A stretch of DNA of 64,000 nucleotides from Bradyrhizobium sp. 170 (GCF_023101085.1 NZ_CP064703.1:5022001-5086000); one strand, 5' to 3'; positions 25,766-36,452 are shown, counted from the first letter of the stretch. Numbers and translations are program-made. The notes: generated from the letters alone by a model not told the origin.

Positions 25766-28030
25766 CTACCCGCCAAATTTCCTGCGCAGCATGATGCCGA
25801 GAATGTTGGAATAGTCGTCCGTCCAAAGCGCGCTTGCCGGGCCCGGGTGCAACGGCGCCCATTTTCCCGCAACGCTTCCGGTATCACCGGCCTCGCGCGC
25901 CATTGCGACGACCCGGGCGTTGGACGCGAATGTCGCCATGAAATCGCCGGCGCGGTCATCTTCGCGAAGGAAGCCAACCAGACCCTGGGACCGGGCGACG
26001 TTGGCCACCACCGGCGCGAGATCGAGGTGGCGGTTGGAAATATGTGCGACGATCACGCCGCGAGGCGAGAGTTTCGAGAGATATCCCGCCAGCGCCTCGC
26101 GCGTCAGCAGATGCGCCGGGATGCTATCGGACGAAAAAGCATCCAGAACGATCAGGTCATAGCGGCCGGACGACGCTTCCAGCGTCAGTCGCGCATCGCC
26201 AGCCACCACGGGTGCATCGGGCGCGCAGCTCGACAGGAACGTAAAGAGGCGCGGATCCCGCGCGATACGGATCACTTCCGGGTCGATCTCGAAAAACGTC
26301 CAGTGCTCCCCGGCCTTGCGATGGCAGGCCAGCGACCCCGTACCGAGCCCGACCACCGCGACATGACCGAGAACACCATGGGCAGCCCGGGCGGCATTGA
26401 TTGCTTCAGCCAACGGACCTTGCGGGTAATAGTAAGTCAGCGGCGTCGGCGAACCATCGACCGGCGTACCGTCGTCGTTACGCAACCGCTGAGCCCCGTG
26501 GATCGTGGTGCCGTGATAGAGGATGCGCGCCTTGCCGTCGGCAACTTCGGCCACCCTGTGGACGCCGAAGAAACTGCGGGCCGTCTCGATTGGCGCTATT
26601 CCGGGGCGCCACACGCCGGTGATAACAAAACTCAGGACGACGAGCCCAAAGAAGGGCATCAGCCGCTGCCGCAGAAACAGCATCGCGGCCGCCAGCAACG
26701 CGAGCAGCACTTGAAACGGCAGCTCCAGGGTCGCAGGCAGCTGCAGACGGGTGACGCACCAGACCAGTGTCAGGACCATGCTCGGCAGCAGCCACGGCCA
26801 AAGTTCGGCGGCCGCCTTGCGGATGCCGCCGGCGAAGATTCCGGGCATGCACAGCACCGCCAGCGCGACCAGGATCGGGTATTCGTAATTGCCGTTGAAT
26901 ATCTGCGGCGCCAGCAGGCCCGCAAACGCTCCGCCAATCACCCCGCCGAACGAGGTGCAAAGGTAAAATTCCGTCAGCCGCCGAGGGCTCGGACGACGCC
27001 CATAGAGTTCGCCATGGCACATCAGCGTCAGGAGCGCGAACGCGACGAGATTGAGGGCAATCATCGTCAGCCAGAACACCTTGTCCCCGCCGATCAGGCT
27101 CACCGCGAGCGGCGCCACTGCGAACGGAACAAACCGGACCACATTGGCATGTGCGATCCACGGTCGTTCGCGAAACGCGGCGACGAAGGTGAGCAGGTAT
27201 ATCGCCAGCGGAAGCACCCACAGGAACGGCGCGGCCGCGATATCGGTCGTCAGATACGCCGTGACTGCGATAACGAGTCCGGACGGCACCGCTGCAAGCG
27301 CAATCCAGCGCATTCGTTCAATGGCACTCGCACGAACTTCGTCCTGCGGCGCTGCCTGCGCTGCGACCGGTGCTGCGCCCGAGGTGAACAGGCTGGCGAC
27401 AGCCAGGAGCACTGCGAACAGCGCAAATCCGAACGACCAGGCCGCGGTTTGCGCCTTCAGCGTCAGGATCGGCTCGATGACGACGGGATAGGCGAACAGC
27501 GCGGCAAACGACCCGAGATTGGACGCGGCGTAGAGCACGTAGGGGTTGCCCGCCTGCCTGTGCCCACTCGCGGCAAACCAGCTTTGCAGCAGAGGCGCGC
27601 TGGCCGACAGCGTGAAGAATGGAAGGCCGATCGAGATCGCAAACAATCCGAACAGCCAGAGCGCCGTACCATCCGGCGGCGGCGCTGACCATCCCGGCGC
27701 AACGGCAATCGGCAACGTCATCGCCGTGACTGCGACCAGCACCAGATGAAGCATCGCGACCCGGCGAGACCGCAGCGTGCGGTTCAACACATGGGCGTAG
27801 GCATAACCTGCCAGCAACGTCGTTTGAAAGAACACCATCGCGACCGACCACACGGCCGGCGCGCCGCCGAGTTTCGGCAGCACCATCTTTGCAAACATCG
27901 GCTGGATCGAGAACAGAAGCAGCGCCGAGACGAATAGCGTCAGCCCGTAGAGAAACGGCAAGAGCCGGATGCCTGCCGCCTGCCGATCAAGGCCAGTCGA
28001 TATCCGGTCCGAAGCATGGAAGAGTGACAT
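25766..28030 (-). CDS. Fused polytopic membrane / spermidine-synthase-like protein
   Basis: The 754-aa protein has a long N-terminal membrane half (about residues 20-480, more than ten hydrophobic segments) related to MFS-like halves seen fused to SpeE domains. A soluble C-terminal domain (about 500-754) has a spermidine-synthase-like fold: HGTTIHGAQ, PLTYYYPQGPL, VVGLGTGSLACH (SAM-type loop), FFEIDPEVI, GDARLTL and DLIVLDAFSSDSIP. Such fusions are widespread and of unknown substrate; they may make or move a polyamine-like compound. ATG 28030 has GGGG at 7 nt; the ORF extends 18 codons further up. Confidence 0.85.
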   Translation of the reverse strand: MSLFHASDRISTGLDRQAAGIRLLPFLYGLTLFVSALLLFSIQPMFAKMVLPKLGGAPAVWSVAMVFFQTTLLAGYAYAHVLNRTLRSRRVAMLHLVLVAVTAMTLPIAVAPGWSAPPPDGTALWLFGLFAISIGLPFFTLSASAPLLQSWFAASGHRQAGNPYVLYAASNLGSFAALFAYPVVIEPILTLKAQTAAWSFGFALFAVLLAVASLFTSGAAPVAAQAAPQDEVRASAIERMRWIALAAVPSGLVIAVTAYLTTDIAAAPFLWVLPLAIYLLTFVAAFRERPWIAHANVVRFVPFAVAPLAVSLIGGDKVFWLTMIALNLVAFALLTLMCHGELYGRRPSPRRLTEFYLCTSFGGVIGGAFAGLLAPQIFNGNYEYPILVALAVLCMPGIFAGGIRKAAAELWPWLLPSMVLTLVWCVTRLQLPATLELPFQVLLALLAAAMLFLRQRLMPFFGLVVLSFVITGVWRPGIAPIETARSFFGVHRVAEVADGKARILYHGTTIHGAQRLRNDDGTPVDGSPTPLTYYYPQGPLAEAINAARAAHGVLGHVAVVGLGTGSLACHRKAGEHWTFFEIDPEVIRIARDPRLFTFLSSCAPDAPVVAGDARLTLEASSGRYDLIVLDAFSSDSIPAHLLTREALAGYLSKLSPRGVIVAHISNRHLDLAPVVANVARSQGLVGFLREDDRAGDFMATFASNARVVAMAREAGDTGSVAGKWAPLHPGPASALWTDDYSNILGIMLRRKFGG

Positions 28031-28153
28031 CGATATCCCCGGCACCGGCAATTCCCGGCACGGTACCGAGCCGCCCCTAAACAAGGCTTAACCGCAACCC
28101 GGGGCCGGCGGACGTCATGGTGAACGTCGCCTTGATCCGGGCAGGACGGCTGT

Positions 28154-28603
28154 TCAGCCCTTGCGGGTGTGCCCCCAGGCTGCGTCCCAATCCTCGCCTG
28201 CGGCATCGATGACGCGGCCATCGGCCTCGAAGAACTTGTTCGGGACCTGGAAGATCGCGAGCATCAGCCCACCCTCCGGACACCAGGCGACATGGCGGCT
28301 GCCCTCCTCGCGCCAGATGAATTCGCCGGCCTTGCATTCGATGCCCTGCGCCGGGCCTTCCTTGTCGACGAGCGAGCCTTCGAGCACGTAGGTCTGCTCG
28401 ATGTTGACGTGTTCGTGGTCGGGTAGCACCGCGCCCGGCGCGAACCGCATCAGCGCGGTCATCAGGCCGGTCTTGCGATCGAACAGCAGCGTCTTGGCTT
28501 CGCAGCCGGGAAAACGCGTCTTCTGCCATTCCATGCTGTCGGGGCGAACCAGATGGGAATGCGTGTCAGCGGTCTGCGCGCCCGTCGGCGTCACGGCGTC
28601 CAT
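28154..28603 (-). CDS. Cupin domain protein (ChrR-like)
   Basis: The 149-aa protein is one cupin barrel. Metal ligands are visible in PDHEHVNIEQTYVLEG (His, His, Glu) and in GSRHVAWCPEGG (His). The N-terminal SMEWQKTRFPG and FDRKTGLMTALMRFAPGA match ChrR-like anti-sigma or dioxygenase-like cupins. No sigma factor gene is nearby, so a small-molecule oxygenase or binding role is as likely. An AGGA site lies before ATG 28603. Confidence 0.85.
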   Translation of the reverse strand: MDAVTPTGAQTADTHSHLVRPDSMEWQKTRFPGCEAKTLLFDRKTGLMTALMRFAPGAVLPDHEHVNIEQTYVLEGSLVDKEGPAQGIECKAGEFIWREEGSRHVAWCPEGGLMLAIFQVPNKFFEADGRVIDAAGEDWDAAWGHTRKG

Positions 28604-28760
28604 GGCGGTCCTCCGTTCCCGGTTATTTTGACGCGATCCTAGCAGCTTTGCCTTGGGCCGCCAGCCGGCAGGTGTGCGCTGCGGTGGCGCTTGTCTTGCT
28701 CAACCCCGCTGCCGACGATAGGATCGTCATACCTGCCACGCTCGGGAGTCACGGCTGGAA

Positions 28761-29497
28761 ATGGCAGCTCTGCAACATTCGCTTATCTGCAAAGGGTGCT
28801 GGGAGCAGATGCATGTGCCGGTGCTGCTTCGCGGCGTGGCGTCGGCGCCGTTTCGCGCATTCGGCATTCGTCCGAGCCGGATGAACCCCAACACCTGCAC
28901 CATCTGCGAGCTGATGTTCACGAAGGTGATGCGGGCTCGCAAGATCACCATCGACGCGACCATCATGTTTGCCGACCTCCGCGGCTACACCAGCCTGTCG
29001 CAGTCGCAATCGCCGGATGCCGTCTCAGGCCTGCTCGACGCGTTCTACGATGAATGCGCCAATGCAATCTGGGAGCACGAGGGGCTCCTCAATAAAACCA
29101 TCGGCGACGCGGTGATGGCCGTCTTCAATTTTCCCTTGAAGCGGGAAGCACACGCCAGAAACGCCGTGCTCGCCGCGCGCGAAATCCAGAACAACTGGCG
29201 CAACCGGCGCGAGAGCCTTGTCGAAGCGCACGGCCTCACCGCGAGCGAACTGGGGATCGGCATCGGCATCCATTGCGGCGAACTAAGTTTTGGCGAGTTC
29301 GGCCGATCGCACCGGGACCTCACGCGATCGGCACGGTCGTCAACACCGCCTCCCGGGCCCAGTCGGTCGCCGAAGCCGACCAGATCCTCGTGACGAGGGC
29401 TGTGTTTGACCGCGCCCAACCGGATTTGAAGGACAGCCAATCAAAGGCATTCCAGCTCAAGGGGTTCGATACCCCGATCGAGCTTTACGCCGCCTAG
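28761..29497 (+). pseudogene. Adenylate/guanylate cyclase-domain protein, broken by a frameshift near 29324
   Basis: The first frame (from ATG 28761) encodes the N-terminal CxxC-type region (NPNTCTICELMF) and most of a class III cyclase domain: DATIMFADLRGYT with the metal Asp, LNKTIGDAVMAVFNF, then GIGIHCGELSFGEFG. After DLT at 29324 the frame degenerates into Ser/Pro. The conserved continuation AIGTVVNTASRAQSVAEAD appears in the frame one base earlier and runs to a stop at 29497 (ELYAA). One missing base in the ACGCG at 29322-29326 explains it. The split lies inside the catalytic core, so the product should be inactive unless this is a sequencing error or a programmed shift, for which no slippery site is visible. 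Confidence 0.85.
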
Positions 29498-29517
29498 CCT
29501 TGCTGGCCGGCCGCCTG

Positions 29518-29844
29518 TCACCACAAATTCTTGCCATCGATGACGGTGACCGGCACGGCATCGAGGTCGAAATCGTCGAACAGCCGCGCATTGACGCCGA
29601 CCTTCGGATTGTCGAAGTCCGGCTTGCCGGTCGACCAATCAGGCGATTCCGAATAGGTGCCGCAGCCGCAACCGGCGCAGAAATGATGCTTGACGGTGCG
29701 GCTGCCCCACAGATAGGTCGCGACATTTTCCGGCGGCGAGGTCAGGCGAAATTGCGCCGGGGTGTAATAAGCCCACAGCGCGCCGCGCTTGGAACAAAGC
29801 GAACAGGTGCAGCGCCCGCAATGGCAGCTTCCTTTGATGGCCAC
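29518..29844 (-). CDS. Shortened GFA-family zinc-binding protein
   Basis: The 108-aa protein has the GFA family features GSCHCG near the N-terminus, CTCSLCSKRGALWAYY and, near residue 65, HHFCAGCGCGTY. In the usual family member about 20 residues separate CHCG from the C-x-C-x2-C group; here CHCGRCTCSLC is continuous, as if that strand were deleted in frame. The zinc site spacing is thus abnormal. I chose GTG 29844 because GGGGAG lies 6 nt upstream and the family starts with AIKGSCHCG; the longer ATG at 29922 adds unrelated residues. Substrate unknown. Confidence 0.75.
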   Translation of the reverse strand: MAIKGSCHCGRCTCSLCSKRGALWAYYTPAQFRLTSPPENVATYLWGSRTVKHHFCAGCGCGTYSESPDWSTGKPDFDNPKVGVNARLFDDFDLDAVPVTVIDGKNLW

Positions 29845-29946
29845 GGTCCGCTCCCCTGTAATATATCCGACGGAGCAACGGTGGTAGCTGACGCCTGCTG
29901 CCAGCATACTGTCAGCAGGCATGCGTGCTTGTGCCGAAAAGCGGCG

Positions 29947-30399
29947 TCAGCTCTCCCGCGGCCGCCAGACCTCCTGCAGGTCTGTCCAGCGCTCGGGAAG
30001 TCCCTCACTCAACTTGGCGATGCCGCCGCAAACCGGCAAGTGAACCGTCAGGGTCTTCCAATCCTGCGTGTCGCGCGGCGTAAGGTTGCGCAACATGATC
30101 TTGTCATGCGTGCGATTGATCTCCTCGAACTGATAGCGGTAGGCGACGGCACCAGGCGAGTACTCACGCCAGACGGCGCCCTCCTTTTTGAAATCGCTCT
30201 GCGTACCGCGATAGACGTCGGAGGTGCGGCAACTCGGAAGATTGAGCGCCTTGAGAATCATCGGAATGGCAGTTCCTGCCTGGCTGATCATGGCGAACAC
30301 AGCGGTCGCCGTGGTTACCCCGCCGAAAAGCAAGGCCAACAGACTAGGCTTCAACCCGCTCAGATACGACGCAAAGAAGGTGGCGCGTGCTTTCTCCAT
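29947..30399 (-). CDS. Hypothetical protein with one N-terminal membrane segment
   Basis: The 150-aa protein has a basic N-terminus, one TM (about residues 16-40, LLALLFGGVTTATAVFAMIS) and a soluble part of about 100 residues with two cysteines. I recognise no family. ATG 30399 lies 10 nt after AGGGAG; ATG 30417 is six codons earlier but has no ribosome site. It diverges from the TauE gene with a CRP-type palindrome between them (30515-30530). Confidence 0.65.
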   Translation of the reverse strand: MEKARATFFASYLSGLKPSLLALLFGGVTTATAVFAMISQAGTAIPMILKALNLPSCRTSDVYRGTQSDFKKEGAVWREYSPGAVAYRYQFEEINRTHDKIMLRNLTPRDTQDWKTLTVHLPVCGGIAKLSEGLPERWTDLQEVWRPRES

Positions 30400-30514
30400 G
30401 ATCGCGGTCTCCCTCATCCGGCGACCAGTACTGGCGAAATTGCGCCGCCGATCGCTCTAACCAGCCAAGATCCCGTCCCACGACACAAACCTTGCAGAAA
30501 ACGAGCGGCGTGAA

Positions 30515-30530
30515 TGTGAGCTAGCTCACA
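30515..30530. promoter_or_regulatory. Perfect CRP-type palindrome between divergent genes
   Basis: TGTGAGCTAGCTCACA is a perfect 16-bp palindrome fitting TGTGA-N6-TCACA. It lies about 107 bp before the TauE start and 116 bp before the divergent 150-aa gene, so it could serve either. The remainder of 30400-30636 shows no gene. Confidence 0.55.
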
Positions 30531-30636
30531 ACCAAAGGTGACATTTGCCAAGCCGACGCCCATGTTCCGGGCTTGCCATTGCCGCTACCCTCGCCATCAC
30601 GATTCCCGGCACCCGCCAGTCCCGGAGCTGTAATCC

Positions 30637-31359
30637 TTGGGCTTCCTCTTCGTCCTCATTGTCGGCCTGCTCGCCGGCACCATCTCGGGCATTGTCGGCA
30701 CCGGCTCGTCGATCATGCTGATGCCGGTATTGGTCTATCAATACGGGCCGAAGGAAGCGGTGCCGATCATGGCGGTCGCGGCCGTGATGGCGAACCTGTC
30801 GCGCATTCTCGCCTGGTGGCGCGAGGTCGACTGGCGGGCCTGCCTTGCCTATTCGGTCACGGGGATTCCGGCCGCCGCGCTTGGCGCACGGACGCTGCTG
30901 GCGCTGCCCTCGCACGCCGTCGACATCGCGATCGGCCTGTTTCTTATCGCGATGGTGCCGGTTCGGCACTGGCTGTCCCGCCATCAGCTTAAAGCACGCC
31001 TCTGGCACCTGGCGGTCGGCGGCGCCATCATCGGTTATCTCACGGGTATCGTGGTCTCGACCGGTCCGCTCAGCGTGCCGCTGTTTCTGTTCTACGGATT
31101 GAACAAGGGCGCCTTCCTCGCCACCGAAGCCGCAAGCTCGCTCGGGCTTTATCTGAGCAAGTCGGTCACGTTCGAACGCTTCGGCGCGCTGACGCCGGAT
31201 ATCGCGGTGAAGGGCCTGATTGCGGGCTCCTCGCTCATGTTCGGCGCCTTCATCGCCAAACGCTTCGTGCTGCGTCTCGAGCCCGACGTCTTTCGATTGT
31301 TGATGGATGGCATCATGCTGGTCGCCGGTCTCACCCTGTTGTGGACGGCATTTTCATAG
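30637..31359 (+). CDS. TauE/SafE family membrane exporter
   Basis: The 240-aa inner-membrane protein has about eight hydrophobic segments. Its LLAGTISGIVGTGSSIMLMP and the second-half GYLTGIVVSTGPLSVPLFL repeat are typical of the TauE/SafE (DUF81) family, which exports sulfite, sulfoacetate and other organic anions. The start is TTG 30637 with GGAG 9 nt upstream; no ATG fits better. The SPFH gene follows 131 bp downstream. Substrate unknown; no sulfur-metabolism genes are beside it. Confidence 0.85.
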   Translation: MGFLFVLIVGLLAGTISGIVGTGSSIMLMPVLVYQYGPKEAVPIMAVAAVMANLSRILAWWREVDWRACLAYSVTGIPAAALGARTLLALPSHAVDIAIGLFLIAMVPVRHWLSRHQLKARLWHLAVGGAIIGYLTGIVVSTGPLSVPLFLFYGLNKGAFLATEAASSLGLYLSKSVTFERFGALTPDIAVKGLIAGSSLMFGAFIAKRFVLRLEPDVFRLLMDGIMLVAGLTLLWTAFS

Positions 31360-31490
31360 GAATGCGGCGCTCCGCCTGAACCATTCGCCATCAATGCCCG
31401 ACCAAGTGACGCCTGTCATATCCATTCGGCAAGTGACCATAGATCAATGCCGCGCATGGATTCGCATCACCCACGTCTGGAGAGACCGAA

Positions 31491-32375
31491 ATGCCCAGGG
31501 GAATCATCGGCGCCATCGTCGCCGTCATTGTCATTGCCATCATCGTCGCGGGAAGCTGGTACACCGTCGATCAGACCGAGCGCGGCGTGAAGCTGCGCTA
31601 CGGCGCGGTCATTGGCACAGCGCAGCCGGGTTTGGGCTTCAAGGTCCCGCTGATCGACAGCGTGGAGAAGGTCAGCGTCAAGACCTTCACCTATGCCTGG
31701 GACAAGATGAATTCCTATTCCTACGACCAGCAGCCCGCCGACCTCAAGATCAGCGTGACCTTGCGCGCCTCGCCCGACAAGGTGGCCGATCTCTATGCCA
31801 AGTTCGGCGGACTGGACACCGCGGTCAAACAGGTGGTCAGCCCCGCCGTCAATCAGCAGGTCAAGATCGTGTTCGGCCGCTACACAGCGGTGAAGGCTAT
31901 CCAGGAGCGTGGAGCGCTCAACGCCTCGATCAAGGACGCCATCACGGCATCGCTGAAGGACGACCCCATGATCATGATCGAGAGCGTCCAGCTTGAAAAC
32001 ATCGAGTTCAGCGCCAACTATCTGCACTCGATCGAGCAGCGCATGCTGGCCGAGGTCGAAGTGCAGAAGCTGCAGCAGAACGCCGAGCGCGAAAAGGTGC
32101 AGGCGCAGATCACCGTCACCCAGGCCACCGCCAAGGCCAACGCCGTCCGCGCCGAGGCCCAGGCCAGCGCCGACGCGCTGCGGCTGAACGGCGAAGCACG
32201 GGCGACCAACATCAAGCTGACCGGCGAAGCCGAAGCCGCCGCCATCGAGGCCCGCGCCAAGGCGCTCGGCACCAACCCCAACCTCGTTACCCTGGTGCAG
32301 GCCGAACGCTGGAACGGCGTGCTGCCGACCACGATGGTGCCGGGCTCGGCGGTGCCGTTCGTCTCGGTGAAATAG
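31491..32375 (+). CDS. SPFH/prohibitin-family membrane protein
   Basis: The 294-aa protein has an N-terminal TM (about residues 5-22) and an SPFH (Band 7) domain with YTVDQTERGVKLRYG near residue 24. A long coiled-coil segment rich in Ala/Glu (about 185-260) follows. The C-terminal stretch is prohibitin-like rather than flotillin-like. It probably forms large membrane-bound oligomers and may chaperone membrane proteins or organise microdomains. A GAGA-type ribosome site precedes ATG 31491. It ends just before a good intrinsic terminator. Confidence 0.88.
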   Translation: MPRGIIGAIVAVIVIAIIVAGSWYTVDQTERGVKLRYGAVIGTAQPGLGFKVPLIDSVEKVSVKTFTYAWDKMNSYSYDQQPADLKISVTLRASPDKVADLYAKFGGLDTAVKQVVSPAVNQQVKIVFGRYTAVKAIQERGALNASIKDAITASLKDDPMIMIESVQLENIEFSANYLHSIEQRMLAEVEVQKLQQNAEREKVQAQITVTQATAKANAVRAEAQASADALRLNGEARATNIKLTGEAEAAAIEARAKALGTNPNLVTLVQAERWNGVLPTTMVPGSAVPFVSVK

Positions 32376-32401
32376 GCTCCGGATCAATCAGGAAGCGGCA
32401 G

Positions 32402-32429
32402 TGCCCGGGATCGCGATCCCGGGCATTTT
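32402..32429 (+). terminator. Intrinsic terminator after the SPFH gene
   Basis: TGCCCGGGATCG and CGATCCCGGGCA form a perfect 12-bp palindrome directly followed by TTTT, 26 nt past the stop codon. As RNA the central bases open into a small loop. Confidence 0.75.
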
Positions 32430-32551
32430 CGTGCGGCCGCTGATACACAACGCAACGGAAAGTGTTCGACTGTTTTCGGCTGCGCGAGTCCCATCATGCA
32501 GGGCCGCATGTTAAATGCGCGAACCCTCTGATTTTTCCCGGGATTGAAATT

Positions 32552-33217
32552 GTGGGCGCACTGATTTTTGACTTCGACGGCGTCATCGCCGACAGCGAGG
32601 CGATTGCCAATACCGTTCTGGCGGAAACCGTTACCAGGCTCGGTCATTCAACGACGCTCGACGAGGCGCTCACCCGCTATTCCGGCCGGAGATGGGACGA
32701 AGCCGTGGCGGAGATTGAAGCTGCGATCGGACAGCCGCTGCCTTCCGATTTTTCCGGCCAGCTCAAGCTTGCGACGCTGGACCGGTTCCGAACGGATTTG
32801 AAGGAAGTGAGCGGGGCGACAGATTTCATCAGACGTTTTGCGCACATCCCCCGATGCATTGCCTCCTCCAGTTCGATTGATCGCCTGCAGCTGTGCCTTT
32901 CGGTGCTGGCCCTGGAAGCGGAATTCGGCAGTCATGTTTTCAGCGCCGATATGGTCGCGCGAGGAAAGCCGCACCCGGACATTTTTCTGTTCGCCGCCGG
33001 CAAATTGGGCGTGCGCCCGGATCAGTGTCTCGTCATTGAGGACAGCGCAGGCGGAATCCGGGCGGCCGTTGCCGCCGGGATGACGGTCGTCGGCCTCTGC
33101 GCGGCCAGCCACATTCGCGAAGGCCATGATCTCAAGCTGCGCGATGCCGGCGCCGTGCATCTGGCGCATTCCTGGTCGGACGTCGAACGTTTCGCCCTGC
33201 ACTTTTTCAATAGCTAG
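32552..33217 (+). CDS. HAD-superfamily hydrolase (phosphoglycolate/beta-phosphoglucomutase type)
   Basis: The 221-aa protein has the HAD motifs in order. Motif I is DFDGVIADSE (nucleophile and general acid Asp, near residues 6-8). Motif II is SSSS around residue 105, the lysine is in GKPHPDIF, and motif III is EDSAGGI. The alpha-helical cap in residues 15-85 suits small phosphorylated substrates. GTG 32552 starts immediately before motif I, as the family expects; the GTG at 32462 adds 30 unrelated residues. Substrate unknown. Confidence 0.85.
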   Translation: MGALIFDFDGVIADSEAIANTVLAETVTRLGHSTTLDEALTRYSGRRWDEAVAEIEAAIGQPLPSDFSGQLKLATLDRFRTDLKEVSGATDFIRRFAHIPRCIASSSSIDRLQLCLSVLALEAEFGSHVFSADMVARGKPHPDIFLFAAGKLGVRPDQCLVIEDSAGGIRAAVAAGMTVVGLCAASHIREGHDLKLRDAGAVHLAHSWSDVERFALHFFNS

Positions 33218-33313
33218 TACGCACGCCCTCCGGTGGTATCATGCTGGCGTGAACGGTGCCTTGTACCGTGGCATGGTACATCATCCGATACATTCAATTT
33301 GGGGACGAGTGTC

Positions 33314-34717
33314 TTGAGCACATTGGCGGAAACGGCCGATATCACAAATCCCCGGAGCGAAGCAGCCGGGCGAACCAACGCCCAGCAAGACACCCAGAAG
33401 TTCGCCGAAGCGGCCATTGCGGACAGCAAGCGCGAAGGTCTTCTGCTCGCCGTCCGGGCCCGCTGGGTCGCGTTGGCGGTGATTGCCATTACCTTGCCGA
33501 TCATCAACCCGAACTGGGACGTGATTTACTACGTGGTGATGCTCGGCTTTTTTGCGTTGATCGGCTGGGCCCAACTCAAGGTCGGCAAGGTCGGGCGTTC
33601 GCAGCCGGAGCTTTTCCTGATCTTTTGCGATCTGGCGTTAATGACCCTCCTCACCGTCGTGCCCAATCCGCTGAGTGCCGAGAGCTGGCCGCTCGGCATG
33701 CAATTCCGGTTCGAGACTTTCATCTATTTCTTTGTTTTCCTGGGAACCGCGACCCTTGCCTATTCGTGGCGAACGGTGGTCGCGATGGGCTTCTGGACCT
33801 CTGCCGTGTGGGCGATCGGGGTCGGCTGGGTCTACCTGCAGCCCGAGACCCACGCCGAGCTGTCGGAACGCGTGCGAGCCGCTGTCGGCTCCGACGTCAG
33901 AATGTTCGACATCATCAACCCCACAGCGATCGGCATTCCGACACGATTCCAGGAAATCACGGTGTTCCTGATCGTCGCCATGACGTTGGCGCTGGCGGTG
34001 CGCCGTTCCAACGCCCTGCTGATCAGTCACGCCGGAATCGAGCGCGAACGGGCCAACCTCGCGCGGTATTTTTCCCCCAATGTCGTCGAGCAATTGTCTG
34101 GAAATGACGAACCTCTCAAGCAGGTCCGAACGCAGAATGTCGCGGTGCTATTTGCTGATATCGTCGATTTCACCGCCTATACGGATGGCCGGAGCCCGAT
34201 GGAGGTCATCGGGACGCTGCGACTATTCCACGAGCGGATGGAACGGGAGGTGTTCCGGCATGGCGGAACGCTGGACAAGTATCTGGGTGACGGATTGATG
34301 GCGACGTTCGGCACCCCCACCGCCAGCGAGTCGGACGCCGGAAACGCGCTGCGTTGCGCGCAGGCCATGATCGCGTCGATCAGCGAGTTCAATCGCGAAC
34401 GAAAAAATCGCGCCGAGCCGCCGATCCGCGTCAGCGTCGGGTTACACTATGGTGAAGTCGTGCTCGGGGATATCGGCTTGAACCGGCTCGAATTCGCGGT
34501 CATCGGCACGGCGGTGAACGCGGCAAGCCGGCTTGAATCACTTACCCGCGAGCTTGGCTGCGCCATGATAGCCAGCGACGACCTGGTGCGGCAGGCGCGC
34601 GCGGAGGCCAGCAGTTCAGATGCCGACTTCGCGCATCTGGCCGCCCAGCCACCACGGACGATTCGCGGTCTCGAGCAGCCGGTTGGCATCTGGACGTGTG
34701 CCGACATCAATGCCTGA
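33314..34717 (+). CDS. Membrane-bound class III adenylate/guanylate cyclase
   Basis: The 467-aa protein has about six TM helices in residues 45-250 and a C-terminal class III cyclase domain (about 280-440). Metal-binding AVLFADIVDFTAYTD, GTLDKYLGDGLMATFG and AVIGTAVNAASRLE are all present, so it should be catalytically competent. It makes cAMP (or cGMP) at the cytosolic face; the membrane half may sense a signal. I chose TTG 33314 with GGGGACG upstream; longer GTG/ATG starts at 33233 and 33241 are possible. It contrasts with the broken cyclase at 28761-29497. Confidence 0.88.
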   Translation: MSTLAETADITNPRSEAAGRTNAQQDTQKFAEAAIADSKREGLLLAVRARWVALAVIAITLPIINPNWDVIYYVVMLGFFALIGWAQLKVGKVGRSQPELFLIFCDLALMTLLTVVPNPLSAESWPLGMQFRFETFIYFFVFLGTATLAYSWRTVVAMGFWTSAVWAIGVGWVYLQPETHAELSERVRAAVGSDVRMFDIINPTAIGIPTRFQEITVFLIVAMTLALAVRRSNALLISHAGIERERANLARYFSPNVVEQLSGNDEPLKQVRTQNVAVLFADIVDFTAYTDGRSPMEVIGTLRLFHERMEREVFRHGGTLDKYLGDGLMATFGTPTASESDAGNALRCAQAMIASISEFNRERKNRAEPPIRVSVGLHYGEVVLGDIGLNRLEFAVIGTAVNAASRLESLTRELGCAMIASDDLVRQARAEASSSDADFAHLAAQPPRTIRGLEQPVGIWTCADINA

Positions 34718-34824
34718 CGCCCGAAGAAGATGGAGGCGTTTGCAAAGCGCTCTATCGCGTGGCGCTGCTTTTTTTATGCTATGAAGTCCCGCCCGTTCCA
34801 CTGAGACTGCGACTCACTCCCTTC

Positions 34825-36288
<1,464 letters not shown>

Positions 36289-36452
36289 AGCGGCGTGACG
36301 CGCCCCGCCCTCGCCGCTATACAACGCGCGCGAAAGGCGGGCGGGATGGCGCGATATCCGGCCTTGCGGGATGCGCCTTCTGCCCCTCACTTGGGGTGAC
36401 CCTGACCCGTCGATTCGCTGCTTGAGAACTTACGAGCGGACCTGACCAGCCG

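Noticed and set aside
25733..27688. 651-codon plus-strand ORF over the fused membrane/SpeE-like gene
   Set aside because: Antisense to a well supported gene, Arg/Gln-rich, no domain.
29273..29497. Separate small gene after the cyclase
   Set aside because: Its sequence is the continuation of the cyclase domain in another frame, not an independent gene.
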